Positions 27,389 through 35,552 of a stretch of 64,000 bases of DNA are shown here, piece after piece. The notes below the pieces were generated by a model. It did no database searches. It had not been told where the DNA came from and saw nothing but the letters and a program-made list of their open reading frames with translations. The position numbers and the translations under genes are program-made. This stretch comes from Pseudomonas sp. B21-040 (GTDB lineage Bacteria > Pseudomonadota > Gammaproteobacteria > Pseudomonadales > Pseudomonadaceae). The stretch lies in assembly GCF_024748695.1 (NCBI RefSeq), contig NZ_CP087176.1, forward strand, positions 1,853,501 to 1,917,500, given 5' to 3'. Numbering within the stretch: the stretch's first letter is position 1; each line of letters opens with the position of its first letter.

Positions 27389-28015
27389 TTAGCGGCTCAA
27401 CAAAGATGCAGCGCCTGCACCACCAAACAACCCCGCACTCACCCGGTTAAACCAGCTCTGCCCCTTGCCGCTACGCAAATACCGCGCCGCACCATGCGCA
27501 CCCAGCCCATAAGCCAACTTGCACAGCAGATCGAGCACGGTCCAGGTCGCAATCATCACCAGCAACTGCGGCAGGAACGGCTGCTCGGCGCTGAGGAACT
27601 GCGGCAGGAAGGCGGCAAAGAACAGAATGTCTTTCGGGTTGCTCGCGCCCAATACAAACGCGCGCCCGAACAGGGCACGAAAGCGCGGCACTGGCGCCGC
27701 CAGAGGCACTTCGGCGCCCACCGACGGCTGGCGCGATTGCTGCCAGCTCTGCCAGGCGAGGTAGAACAGATAGAGCGCGCCGACGATTTTCAGCGCGCTG
27801 AACAGTTGTTCCGACGCCAACAGCAAGGCGCCCAGGCCCAGCGCCGAGGCACTGAGCAAGCAAATCGAGGCAATGACACCGCCGAGAAACGCCGGGTAAG
27901 AACGGCGCAAACCGTAATTGAGACTGTTGCTGATCATCAGCAAAGACAGCGGCCCCGGGATCAGGATCACTACCAGCGCAGCGCCGCTGAACAGCAGCCA
28001 GGTTTCCAGACTCAT
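27389..28015 (-). CDS. LysE/RhtB-family amino-acid exporter
   Basis: Inner-membrane translocator of 208 residues with about six helices. The family motif is VILIPGPLSLLMISN near the N terminus, followed by GASNPKDILFF. ATG at 28015 is preferred to the earlier frame start because GGAGG lies 7 bases upstream. It is 63 bases downstream of the AzgA-type permease on the same strand, so it may be co-transcribed. The exported compound is unknown. Confidence 0.88.
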   Translation of the reverse strand: MSLETWLLFSGAALVVILIPGPLSLLMISNSLNYGLRRSYPAFLGGVIASICLLSASALGLGALLLASEQLFSALKIVGALYLFYLAWQSWQQSRQPSVGAEVPLAAPVPRFRALFGRAFVLGASNPKDILFFAAFLPQFLSAEQPFLPQLLVMIATWTVLDLLCKLAYGLGAHGAARYLRSGKGQSWFNRVSAGLFGGAGAASLLSR

Positions 28016-28078
28016 CACTTTCCTCCAAATGTGCAAAAGCCCCACCCGGTGGGTGAGGCGGGTTGAAACGAGGACCGC

Positions 28079-29428
28079 TTACAAGAAGATGAACTTGGCG
28101 ATGAAGATCGCGCAGAGCACCCACAAGCTGACGGAGATTTCCTTGTATTTACCGGTACCGGCCTTCAGCGCCACGTAGGTGATGAAACCCAGTGCGATGC
28201 CGTCGGCGACCGAGAAGGTCAGCGGCATCATGATCGCGGTGACGATCGCCGGAATGCTATCGGTAGCTTCGTCCCATTCGATGTGCTTCATGCCGCCCAT
28301 CATCAGCATCGCCACATAAATCAGCGCGCCGGCGGTGGCATAGGCTGGGATCATCCCGGCCAGGGGGGCGAAGAACATCGCCGCGATAAACAGCACGCCG
28401 ACGGTGACCGCCGTAAGGCCGGTGCGCCCACCCGCCGCAACACCCGCGGCGCTTTCCACATAGCTGGTAACCGGCGGAACACCCACAACCGCACCAAATA
28501 CGCTGGACGCACTGTCAGCTTTCATCGCGCGGGAGAGGTTTTCGATCCGGCCGTCAGCGCCGACCAGGTTGGCGCGCTGGGCCACGCCCATCAGCGTGCC
28601 GGCGGTGTCGAACATGTGCACAAAGAGGAAAGCCAGGACCACGCTGATCATGCTGACGTTGAAGACGCCGGCGAGGTTCATGGCCATCCAGGTCGGGGCC
28701 AGGCTCGGCGGGGCGGACATGATGCCCTCGTAATGCACCAGGCCAAGACCCCAGCCAGCCAGGGTCACGGTGATGATGCTGATGAGGATCGCGCCGAACA
28801 CTTTGTGGTAGCTGAGGATGGCGATCATCAAGAAGCAAACGGCGGCGAGCAGCGGGCCGGGTTCGCGCAGGGAGCCGAGCTTGATCAGGGTCGCCGGGCT
28901 ATCGACGACGATGCCTGCGGTTTTCAGGCCGATCAGGCCCAGGAACAGCCCCACGCCGGCGCCCATGGCGAAGCGCAGGCTGACCGGAATGCTGTTGAGC
29001 AGCCATTCGCGAATCCGCGAAAAGGTCAGGATCATGAACAACACACCGGACACGAACACCGCACCGAGGGCGGTTTCCCAGTTGTAGCCCATGGTGCCGA
29101 CCACGGTGTAGGTAAAGAAGGCGTTCAGTCCCATGCCCGGCGCCAGGCCGACCGGCCAGTTGGCGTACAGGCCCATCAGCAGGCAACCCAATGCAGCGGC
29201 GATGCAGGTGGCGACAAACGCGGCGCCGTGATCGATGCCGGCATCGGCCATGATGTTCGGGTTGACGAAGATGATGTAAGCCATGGTGATGAAGGTTGTC
29301 AGACCGGCGATCAGCTCGGTCTTCACCGTGGTGCCATGCAAGCTGAGTTTAAAGATGCGCTCCAGCCAGCCATTTCGTAAAGGCGGCGAGAGATCCAGCG
29401 TCGATGCTTCGGATTTGCGGCTTTCCAC
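28079..29428 (-). CDS. Adenine/guanine/hypoxanthine permease, AzgA type (NCS2)
   Basis: Inner-membrane purine:proton symporter of 449 residues. Family features are TELIAGLTTFITMAYIIFVNP, ANWPVGLAPGMGLNAFF and FDTAGTLMGVAQRANL. It belongs to the AzgA-like branch (GhxP/PurP), distinct from the PbuX-type permease at 20397-21755. Its promoter region contains a TTGTATACAA site shared with the urate genes and a RutR-like palindrome, supporting joint control with purine breakdown. Confidence 0.92.
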   Translation of the reverse strand: MESRKSEASTLDLSPPLRNGWLERIFKLSLHGTTVKTELIAGLTTFITMAYIIFVNPNIMADAGIDHGAAFVATCIAAALGCLLMGLYANWPVGLAPGMGLNAFFTYTVVGTMGYNWETALGAVFVSGVLFMILTFSRIREWLLNSIPVSLRFAMGAGVGLFLGLIGLKTAGIVVDSPATLIKLGSLREPGPLLAAVCFLMIAILSYHKVFGAILISIITVTLAGWGLGLVHYEGIMSAPPSLAPTWMAMNLAGVFNVSMISVVLAFLFVHMFDTAGTLMGVAQRANLVGADGRIENLSRAMKADSASSVFGAVVGVPPVTSYVESAAGVAAGGRTGLTAVTVGVLFIAAMFFAPLAGMIPAYATAGALIYVAMLMMGGMKHIEWDEATDSIPAIVTAIMMPLTFSVADGIALGFITYVALKAGTGKYKEISVSLWVLCAIFIAKFIFL

Positions 29429-29516
29429 AGCGAGTACTCCTCAAGAGTTTTATTGTTATTTCCAGGGCCGGACCCATGAGGGTGGCAGCGGCCCTTTGAG
29501 GCACTTGCGAATTTGT

Positions 29517-29530
29517 TGACCGTACGGTCA
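29517..29530. promoter_or_regulatory. Perfect palindrome TGACCGTACGGTCA upstream of the purine permease
   Basis: 14-bp perfect palindrome 89 bases before the permease start. Half-sites TTGACC/GGTCA with a 4-base centre match the spacing of the RutR consensus known from E. coli (TTGACCA-NN-TGGTCAA). The identity of the regulator is inference. Confidence 0.55.
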
Positions 29531-29557
29531 GAAACTCGCACGAAGTGGATTATGCTT

Positions 29558-29567
29558 TTGTATACAA
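29558..29567. promoter_or_regulatory. Candidate operator TTGTATACAA upstream of the purine permease
   Basis: Identical to the site upstream of puuE. Read leftward it lies between a weak -35 and a CATAAT -10. The 29429-29745 intergenic region otherwise holds only these sites and a family A repeat. Confidence 0.55.
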
Positions 29568-29638
29568 AGAAAGCAAATAATGTTTTTGATTTTGTCGACG
29601 AAATATTTGGCGATAGGGGTATATCGCCAGGAAGGACG

Positions 29639-29706
29639 CCATCGCGGGCAAGCCACGCTCCCACAGTTGACCGCATTCCCCTGTAGGAGTGAGCCTGCTC
29701 GCGAAG
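29639..29706. repeat. REP-like inverted repeat, family A
   Basis: CCATCGCGGGCAAGCCACGC opposes CCTGTAGGAGTGAGCCTGC, near the marR stop codon. Confidence 0.75.
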
Positions 29707-29745
29707 GGGCCAAACCACCCACTACAAATCCATCAACCAGAACAC

Positions 29746-30192
29746 TCAGTCCGCAAGCACCTGGGTTTGCCCCAGCGCCTTGTTCACCGCCAACCACCCA
29801 TTCACCGCCGTCTCCCCGGCCTCGGCAAACACCCGCTCAAGCAATTTCACTTGCTCGCGCCGCAACGATTGCTCGAACCGCGCGCCATCCTCAGTCAACT
29901 CCAGCAGGCGTTTCCGCTTGTCAGTTTCTGACGCTACACTGTTCACCAAATGCATCTCTACCAACTGACGCAACGGCATGTTCAGCGCTTGCTTGCTCAC
30001 GCCGAGCAGCGCCAGCAACTCCTTCACGCTGAGGTTCGGATAACGGGCGATGAAAAACACGATGCGTTGATGCACCCGGCTCAAGCCGCGACGTTCGAGC
30101 ATTTCATCGGCTTTGGCGGTGAACGCCTGGTAGCCAAAGAAAAACGCTTCCATGGCCTGTTGCTGGGATGTCGGGTTTTTAAGGTCAATCAT
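29746..30192 (-). CDS. MarR-family transcriptional regulator
   Basis: Winged-helix regulator of 148 residues. The DNA-binding segment is LSVKELLALLGVSKQALNMPLRQL and the wing ends in ASETDKRKRLLELTEDG. It is divergent from the aminotransferase gene, and two inverted repeats in the 82-base gap are likely operators for itself and its neighbour. Ligand unknown. Confidence 0.9.
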   Translation of the reverse strand: MIDLKNPTSQQQAMEAFFFGYQAFTAKADEMLERRGLSRVHQRIVFFIARYPNLSVKELLALLGVSKQALNMPLRQLVEMHLVNSVASETDKRKRLLELTEDGARFEQSLRREQVKLLERVFAEAGETAVNGWLAVNKALGQTQVLAD

Positions 30193-30194
30193 GT

Positions 30195-30208
30195 TGACGT
30201 ATCCGTCA
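30195..30208. promoter_or_regulatory. Palindrome TGACGTATCCGTCA next to marR start
   Basis: Half-sites TGACG and CGTCA are separated by 4 bases and lie directly upstream of the marR start codon. Likely autoregulatory site. Confidence 0.45.
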
Positions 30209-30225
30209 GGTCTGTCGTAATTTCG

Positions 30226-30240
30226 GTCAACAAGTTTGAC
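30226..30240. promoter_or_regulatory. Inverted repeat GTCAA-N5-TTGAC
   Basis: Second inverted repeat of the marR/aminotransferase divergent region, 35 bases before the aminotransferase start. The TTGAC could also serve as a -35. Confidence 0.4.
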
Positions 30241-30274
30241 TCATTTTCCTCAGGCCTCGCTACCGGTGACTCTC

Positions 30275-31441
30275 ATGGCTTTTTCCGAACGTGTCTCGCG
30301 CCTCAAAAGTTCTTTGATCAGAGAAATCCTCGCGGCCGCTCAACGTCCGCAAGTGATGTCGTTTGCCGGTGGCTTGCCGGCCGAAGCCATGTTGCCGAAG
30401 GTGGAATGGGCCGACTTGCCGTTGTCCATGGGCCAGTACGGCATGAGCGAAGGCGAACCCGCATTGCGTGAAGCCCTGGCAGCAGAGGCGCGGGCGCTGG
30501 GCGTGCCGTGCGAGGCGAGTCAGGTGCTGGTGGTCAGCGGTTCCCAGCAAACCCTCGATCTGGCGGCCAAGCTCTATATCGATAAAGGCACCGAGGTATT
30601 GCTCGAAGCACCGACGTATCTGGCGGCGTTGCAGATCTTCCAGCTGTTCGGTGCCGACTGCATCACCGTGCCGCAGCAATCGGATGGCCCGGACCTGATG
30701 CAGTTACGCGCACGCCTGGAAAAACATCGTCCGGCGTTCATCTACCTGATTCCAACGTTCCAGAATCCATCGGCAGTGCGTTACAGCGAGGCCAAGCGCG
30801 ATGCCGTGGCGGCATTGCTCGACGAGTTCGGTGTGACCCTGATCGAAGACGAGCCTTATCGCGAATTGACCTTCGACGGCGCCAGCGCCACGCCGATTGT
30901 CAGTCGCTTGAAGAAAGCCAGCTGGATCTACACCGGCACCGTCTCGAAAACCCTGTTGCCGGGCCTGCGTGTCGGTTACCTGATTGCCAGCCCAGACCTG
31001 TTTCCGCATTTGTTGAAGCTCAAGCAATCGGCGGACCTGCACACCAACCGGATTGGCCAATGGCAAGCGCTGCAATGGATCGGCACCGAGAAATACCAGC
31101 AGCACCTGAGTGAGTTGCGCAACTTCTACCGCTGCCGTCGAGACGCATTTGAAGCAGCACTGCAAACGCACTTTGCCGATCTGGCGGACTGGAACGTGCC
31201 CCAGGGTGGGTTGTTTTTCTGGCTGACGTTGAAACAGCCAATGGACACACGAACCCTGCTCAATGCGGCGTTGGACAATGACGTGGCATTCATGCCGGGG
31301 GAACCGTTCTTTCCCGAGCCGGACAACCATCACGGGCATCTGCGGCTGAACTTCAGTCACATTGACCCGGCTCGACTGGATGAAGGGCTGAAGCGATTGG
31401 CGGCGGTCGTGCGTCAGGCTCTGGCGGCTAAAGCAGCCTGA
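30275..31441 (+). CDS. PLP-dependent aminotransferase (class I/II, 2-aminoadipate-type)
   Basis: Fold-type I aminotransferase of 388 residues. It contains MSFAGGLPAEAMLP near the N terminus, the PLP-binding Lys in TGTVSKTLLPGLRVGY, and PTFQNPSAVRY and EDEPYREL segments typical of the group that includes 2-aminoadipate and MocR-like aminotransferase domains. No GntR domain is attached. ATG at 30275 is used because upstream residues come from the regulatory region. It is divergent from the MarR gene, its likely regulator. The amino donor is unknown. Confidence 0.85.
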   Translation: MAFSERVSRLKSSLIREILAAAQRPQVMSFAGGLPAEAMLPKVEWADLPLSMGQYGMSEGEPALREALAAEARALGVPCEASQVLVVSGSQQTLDLAAKLYIDKGTEVLLEAPTYLAALQIFQLFGADCITVPQQSDGPDLMQLRARLEKHRPAFIYLIPTFQNPSAVRYSEAKRDAVAALLDEFGVTLIEDEPYRELTFDGASATPIVSRLKKASWIYTGTVSKTLLPGLRVGYLIASPDLFPHLLKLKQSADLHTNRIGQWQALQWIGTEKYQQHLSELRNFYRCRRDAFEAALQTHFADLADWNVPQGGLFFWLTLKQPMDTRTLLNAALDNDVAFMPGEPFFPEPDNHHGHLRLNFSHIDPARLDEGLKRLAAVVRQALAAKAA

Positions 31442-31459
31442 GGGGGGGCAGAAACAAAT

Positions 31460-31488
31460 AAACCGGCTCAAGGGCCGGTTTATTTTTG
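31460..31488. terminator. Terminator between convergent aminotransferase and glutaredoxin genes
   Basis: AAACCGGC/GCCGGTTT stem with a T-rich run on the plus strand and an A-rich left side, so it can act in both directions. Confidence 0.85.
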
Positions 31489-31504
31489 TCTGGAGTTTGC
31501 GGTG

Positions 31505-31876
31505 TCAGGCTGCCGCGAATCGCTTGTCCAGATAATCAATGATCACCTTGGACTCATACATCCAGGTGGTCTGGCCGTTCTCTTCGATACGCAGGCACGG
31601 CACTTTGATCTTGCCACCTTGTTCCAGCAGAGTCTGGCGATCCTGCTCGTTGTTCTTCGCATCGCGCAGGGCCACCGGCACGTTCAGGCGGCGCAGGGAG
31701 CGGCGGGTCTTCACGCAGAACGGGCAGGCGTGGAATTGATACAGTGTCAGGCCCTTGGCGGCCGCTTCGACCTGAGCCTGAGCAGCGGCAGGGCGCTGCT
31801 TCTTGCCCGGACGGGTGATGAAGTCGATGAAGATGATCAGTTGGCCAAGGCCGACACGAAGCGCTTTTACGAACAC
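31505..31876 (-). CDS. Glutaredoxin-like / GST N-terminal domain protein
   Basis: 123 residues. A hydrophobic N-terminal segment (about 1-24) is followed by a thioredoxin-fold domain with redox motif CPFC (HACPFCVKTRRSL), the cis-Pro in IKVPCLRIEE and ESKVIIDYLDKRF at the end. The N-terminal segment may anchor it in the membrane. Likely a glutathione-dependent thiol oxidoreductase. The gene is 104 bases downstream of folE in the same direction but separated by a terminator. Confidence 0.85.
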   Translation of the reverse strand: MFVKALRVGLGQLIIFIDFITRPGKKQRPAAAQAQVEAAAKGLTLYQFHACPFCVKTRRSLRRLNVPVALRDAKNNEQDRQTLLEQGGKIKVPCLRIEENGQTTWMYESKVIIDYLDKRFAAA

Positions 31877-31937
31877 GTTGAAAGCCTCACGGTGCGAATG
31901 AAGAAGGGCGCGCAGCTTACCTGATTTTTTGCGGACG

Positions 31938-31968
31938 AAAAAAAACCGGCGATGAATGCCGGTTTTCT
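31938..31968 (-). terminator. Terminator after folE
   Basis: AAACCGGC/GCCGGTTT stem. Read on the minus strand it is followed by a run of T. Confidence 0.82.
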
Positions 31969-31980
31969 TCGTGCGGCCCG

Positions 31981-32526
31981 TTACTTGATCAGGCTGAGAA
32001 ACTCGCTGCGGGTGGCCGCGTTTTCGCGGAACTCACCGAGCATCACCGAGGTGATCATCGACGAATTCTGTTTCTCCACACCGCGCATCATCATGCACAT
32101 GTGCTTGGCCTCGATCACCACCGCAACGCCCAGGGCGCCGGTGACCTGCTGGACCGCATCCGCGATCTGGCGGCTGAGGTTTTCCTGGATCTGCAAGCGG
32201 CGGGCGTACATATCGACGATGCGCGCGACTTTCGACAGGCCCAATACTTTGCCGCTCGGGATATAAGCGACATGGGCCTTGCCGATGAACGGCAGCAGGT
32301 GGTGTTCGCACAACGAGTACAACTCGATGTCCTTGACCAGCACCATTTCGCTGTTGTCGGAGCTGAACAAGGCACCGTTGGTGACTTCTTCGAGCGTCTG
32401 TTCATAACCGCGGCAGAGGTACTGCATGGCTTTGGCGGCACGTTTTGGCGTGTCGAGCAGGCCCTCGCGGGAGACGTCTTCGCCCAGTTGGCCAAGGATC
32501 GCGGTGTAATTCTGTTCCAGGGACAT
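31981..32526 (-). CDS. folE: GTP cyclohydrolase I
   Basis: Makes 7,8-dihydroneopterin triphosphate from GTP, the first step of folate synthesis. 181 residues, the short bacterial form. The zinc-site motif is [10 protein letters not shown], the other zinc Cys lies in [10 protein letters not shown], and LSKVARIVD and GLFSSDN-like elements are present. It is 77 bases downstream of the Smr gene on the same strand and is followed by a terminator. Confidence 0.95.
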   Translation of the reverse strand: MSLEQNYTAILGQLGEDVSREGLLDTPKRAAKAMQYLCRGYEQTLEEVTNGALFSSDNSEMVLVKDIELYSLCEHHLLPFIGKAHVAYIPSGKVLGLSKVARIVDMYARRLQIQENLSRQIADAVQQVTGALGVAVVIEAKHMCMMMRGVEKQNSSMITSVMLGEFRENAATRSEFLSLIK

Positions 32527-32603
32527 GAAACTACCTGTGGGATTTTACGCAAAGGGCAAGGGTACGGTGGCAAACACGGTGCTGCAAGAGCGACGCGACA
32601 GCT

Positions 32604-33161
32604 TTACTCGTCGCGACCTTCCATCATGGTGCGTTTGAGCATTACATACACTGCTCCCGCGCCGCCATGTTTTGCCTGGCATGAAGTGAAACCGAGCACC
32701 TGTGGATGCTGGCGTAGCCAGGTGTTGACGTGACTCTTGATCATCGGCCGCTTGCCGTCCAGACGCACGGCTTTACCGTGGGTGACGCGCACGCAGCGAA
32801 TTTCGAATTTGGTGGCTTCGGCGAGAAAGGCCCAAAGGGTTTCTCGCGCTTTTTCCACGTTCATGCCATGCAGGTCGAGGCTGCCCTCGAACGGAATCTG
32901 CCCGATCTTGAGTTTGCGCATCTGGCTTTCCTGCACACCGTCACGGGCCCACATCAATTCGTCTTCCGGGCCGACGTCGATGACGAACTGATCGGACAGC
33001 CCATCAACCGTGGTGGCATCAGTGCGAATGGTTGCGGCTTGACGCAGCTTGGCGATTTGCGCGCGGTCGGCCTTGGGTTTGCCGGTTTCGGCGCGATCGT
33101 GCTTGATCGGCTTGACGCCTTGGATCGCACTTTTGAACAGGGAAAAATCGTCGTCTTGCAT
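32604..33161 (-). CDS. Smr-domain protein (SmrA-like)
   Basis: 185 residues. The C-terminal Smr domain has the LDLHGMNVEKARETL motif and the catalytic-type THGKAVR and KHGGAGAVYVML elements. Smr domains have nuclease activity on DNA or RNA in studied members. The N-terminal 90 residues are charged and poorly ordered. Start at 33161 is supported by GGAGG 6 bases upstream. Confidence 0.9.
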   Translation of the reverse strand: MQDDDFSLFKSAIQGVKPIKHDRAETGKPKADRAQIAKLRQAATIRTDATTVDGLSDQFVIDVGPEDELMWARDGVQESQMRKLKIGQIPFEGSLDLHGMNVEKARETLWAFLAEATKFEIRCVRVTHGKAVRLDGKRPMIKSHVNTWLRQHPQVLGFTSCQAKHGGAGAVYVMLKRTMMEGRDE

Positions 33162-33235
33162 GTCAGCCTCCGCGAAGGGCGGCCAGTTTACCCAAGTAAT
33201 CACGAAACGGCCCGGCAAAAAGCCAGGCCGTCGGT

Positions 33236-33556
33236 TCAGTCGTGTTTTTTCATCAGGTGCGGGGACATGTTCAGCTCGCGCGACTGGCGTGCACGCCGCC
33301 GGCAGCGCCGCCACAGCCACACGCCCAGGTACAGCACGAACAGGCCGACCGCCAGAATCACTGCCGCTGCGGTCCGGCTGGCGTTCAATTCACCCAGCGC
33401 GGGTACGTGGCCAAACAGGCTGGCAGCGGCGGCCATGGCGAGCAACACACCGCAGGTTGCCAGCAATGCGGCAAACGCGGCGCCAATTCGAAAACGCCAG
33501 TTGCGTTGGCCTTTAGGCCGCAAGCGCCGAGCGTCAAAACCATCGGATAACTTCAT
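33236..33556 (-). CDS. Small membrane protein, conserved hypothetical
   Basis: 106 residues with two hydrophobic segments (about 25-48 and 62-84), an Arg-rich stretch (WRRCRRRARQSR) after the second and a basic tail MKKHD. Both termini are probably cytoplasmic. ATG at 33556 has GAGGAAGG 6 bases upstream. Function unknown. Confidence 0.65.
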   Translation of the reverse strand: MKLSDGFDARRLRPKGQRNWRFRIGAAFAALLATCGVLLAMAAAASLFGHVPALGELNASRTAAAVILAVGLFVLYLGVWLWRRCRRRARQSRELNMSPHLMKKHD

Positions 33557-33687
33557 TCCGACCTTCCTCAATGGGTATCGGCCCTTCGACCGGGAGTTGA
33601 CCGGGATGTTCCTGAGGCTAAGACAATTGCGGCAAATGAGAGACTTTTGCGGATGAGCGGCAGTATTGGCCGCACATCGAGTGCCGA

Positions 33688-34278
33688 TCAAATCAGTTCG
33701 TGAGTGAGCGCGAGGGTAGCGAAGTTATCCCCCATGATCGCCATTTCGGTCTGATGAACGTGCTCGGCAGTCAGTACGCCACCCTTGTAAGGCAAGTCGC
33801 GCGTGGCGCAGGCGTCTTCGACCAGGGTGCAACGAAAGCCCAGGTTCTTGGCGGCGCGCACCGTGGTGCTGACGCTGGAGTGGCTCATGAAACCGCAGAC
33901 GATCAGGTCAAGGGCACCAAGGTCTTCCAGGCGTTTGGCCAGTTCGGTGCCGTGGAACGCGCTCGGCAGCATTTTACCGATGATGGTTTCGTCAGCCTGT
34001 GGCTCAAGCCCCGGGATGAACTCGCCACCGACGCCTTGCGGGTTAAACAACCCACCCAGCGTGCCGAGGTGGCGTACATGCACAATTGGCCGGCCGGCGG
34101 CGCGGGCAGCGTTGAGCAATTGCTTGATGTTCGCGACGGCAGCGTCCATGCCGCTCAGGGCCAGCGGGCCGCTGAGGTACTCTTTCTGGGCATCGATAAT
34201 AACAAGCGTCGCATGGCTCAGATTGGCGGCTGCATAACCGCGGCCGCTGAGTTGAAACATCGTTTTTGGAACGGACAT
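33688..34278 (-). CDS. Cysteine-hydrolase/isochorismatase-family protein lacking the usual Cys nucleophile
   Basis: 196 residues of the isochorismatase-like fold. The acid residue Asp29 (LVIIDAQKEY) and Lys102 (IIGKMLPSAF) of the Asp-Lys-Cys triad are present. At the expected Cys position the sequence is CGFMSHSSVSTTV, placing Ser135 where cysteine hydrolases have Cys. Cys128 lies seven residues earlier. Isochorismatases proper also lack this Cys, so the protein may be a hydrolase of that mechanism or a binding protein. It is divergent from prmB. Confidence 0.82.
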   Translation of the reverse strand: MSVPKTMFQLSGRGYAAANLSHATLVIIDAQKEYLSGPLALSGMDAAVANIKQLLNAARAAGRPIVHVRHLGTLGGLFNPQGVGGEFIPGLEPQADETIIGKMLPSAFHGTELAKRLEDLGALDLIVCGFMSHSSVSTTVRAAKNLGFRCTLVEDACATRDLPYKGGVLTAEHVHQTEMAIMGDNFATLALTHELI

Positions 34279-34517
34279 TCTGGGGCTCCTTGGAGTGGGG
34301 CTTTTGCGACATTGTCCTCTGGCTGAGCGGTTCTGTGAATCGCTACTATCGTAGGCGCCGTCTTTGCTGGCTTGCAGCCTTGTCAAGTTACTCGATTTGT
34401 TCAATAGCCAGCGGAAAAAAGGGATCGGTCCTACATCTGCTCCGGTGTTTTTCCTGCGTCGTCGTGGCGCGTTTTGGCTGTTAGAATTGCCAGTCGTTTT
34501 TTCTGGAGTTTGCCGCC

Positions 34518-35426
34518 GTGATCACTTCCCGCCTTCGTACCCTGCGTGACCATATCCGTTGGGCCGTCAGCCGCTTCCATGGGGAGGATCTGTTTTTCGG
34601 CCATGGGACCGACAACGCCTGGGACGAAGCCCGTCAGTTGGTGTTGGGGGCTTTGCACTTGCCGTGGGAAATTGCCGACAGCTACCTCGACTGCGCGCTG
34701 GAAGAAGACGAGCTGGTCAATCTGCAACGCTTGCTCAAGCGCCGCATCGAAGAACGCATCCCGACCGCCTACTTGCTGGGCGAAGCATGGTTCTGTGGCA
34801 TGTCGTTCATTGTCGACGAGCGTGTGCTGATTCCACGTTCACCGATTGGCGAACTGATCGAAAACCGCTTCACGCCATGGCTGGGCACCGAGCCTGCGCG
34901 CATTCTGGACCTGTGCACCGGTTCCGGCTGCATCGGCATCGCCTGTGCCTACGAGTTCCAGAACGCCGAAGTGGTGTTGGCCGATCTGTCGTTCGAAGCG
35001 CTGGAGGTGGCCAATCAGAACATCGAGCGCCACGGTGTCGATGAGCGGGTGTACACCGTTCAGGGCGATGGTTTTGATGGTTTGCCGGGTCAGCGTTTCG
35101 ACCTGATCGTGTCGAACCCGCCCTACGTCGATGCGGAAGATTTCGCCGACATGCCGGACGAATATCAACACGAGCCCGAGCTGGGACTGGCCTGTGGCGA
35201 TGATGGTTTGAACCTGGTGCGCCGCATGCTCGCAGAAGCGGCGGATCATCTGACCGAGAAGGGCTTGCTGATTGTCGAAGTGGGCAATAGCCAGGTTCAC
35301 GTCGAGGCGCTGTACCCGGAAGTCGATTTCGCCTGGCTCGATTTCGAGCGTGGCGGGCATGGGGTGTTCATGTTGACGGCGGAACAATGCCGCGAACATC
35401 AGGCCTTGTTCGCTTCCCGCGTCTGA
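34518..35426 (+). CDS. prmB: Ribosomal protein L3 glutamine methyltransferase
   Basis: SAM-dependent N5-glutamine methyltransferase acting on L3, 302 residues. SAM motif I is [13 protein letters not shown] and the catalytic motif is SNPPYVD. The N-terminal domain resembles that of the PrmB/PrmC group. The GTG start is preceded by GGAG. Position before aroC and the mtn genes agrees with other pseudomonads, as I recall. Confidence 0.92.
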   Translation: MITSRLRTLRDHIRWAVSRFHGEDLFFGHGTDNAWDEARQLVLGALHLPWEIADSYLDCALEEDELVNLQRLLKRRIEERIPTAYLLGEAWFCGMSFIVDERVLIPRSPIGELIENRFTPWLGTEPARILDLCTGSGCIGIACAYEFQNAEVVLADLSFEALEVANQNIERHGVDERVYTVQGDGFDGLPGQRFDLIVSNPPYVDAEDFADMPDEYQHEPELGLACGDDGLNLVRRMLAEAADHLTEKGLLIVEVGNSQVHVEALYPEVDFAWLDFERGGHGVFMLTAEQCREHQALFASRV

Positions 35427-35436
35427 CCTGAGGACG

Positions 35437-35530
35437 CCATCGCGGGCAAGCCGTGCTCCCACAGGTTTTGGGTGTGCCACATAACTTGAGCACAACATAA
35501 AACCTGTGGGAGCACGGCTTGCCTGCGATG
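35437..35530. repeat. REP-like inverted repeat, family A
   Basis: CCATCGCGGGCAAGCCGTGC opposes CCTGTGGGAGCACGGCTTGC between convergent genes. Confidence 0.82.
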
Positions 35531-35552
35531 GGCACGCCTCGGTCCTGAATCT

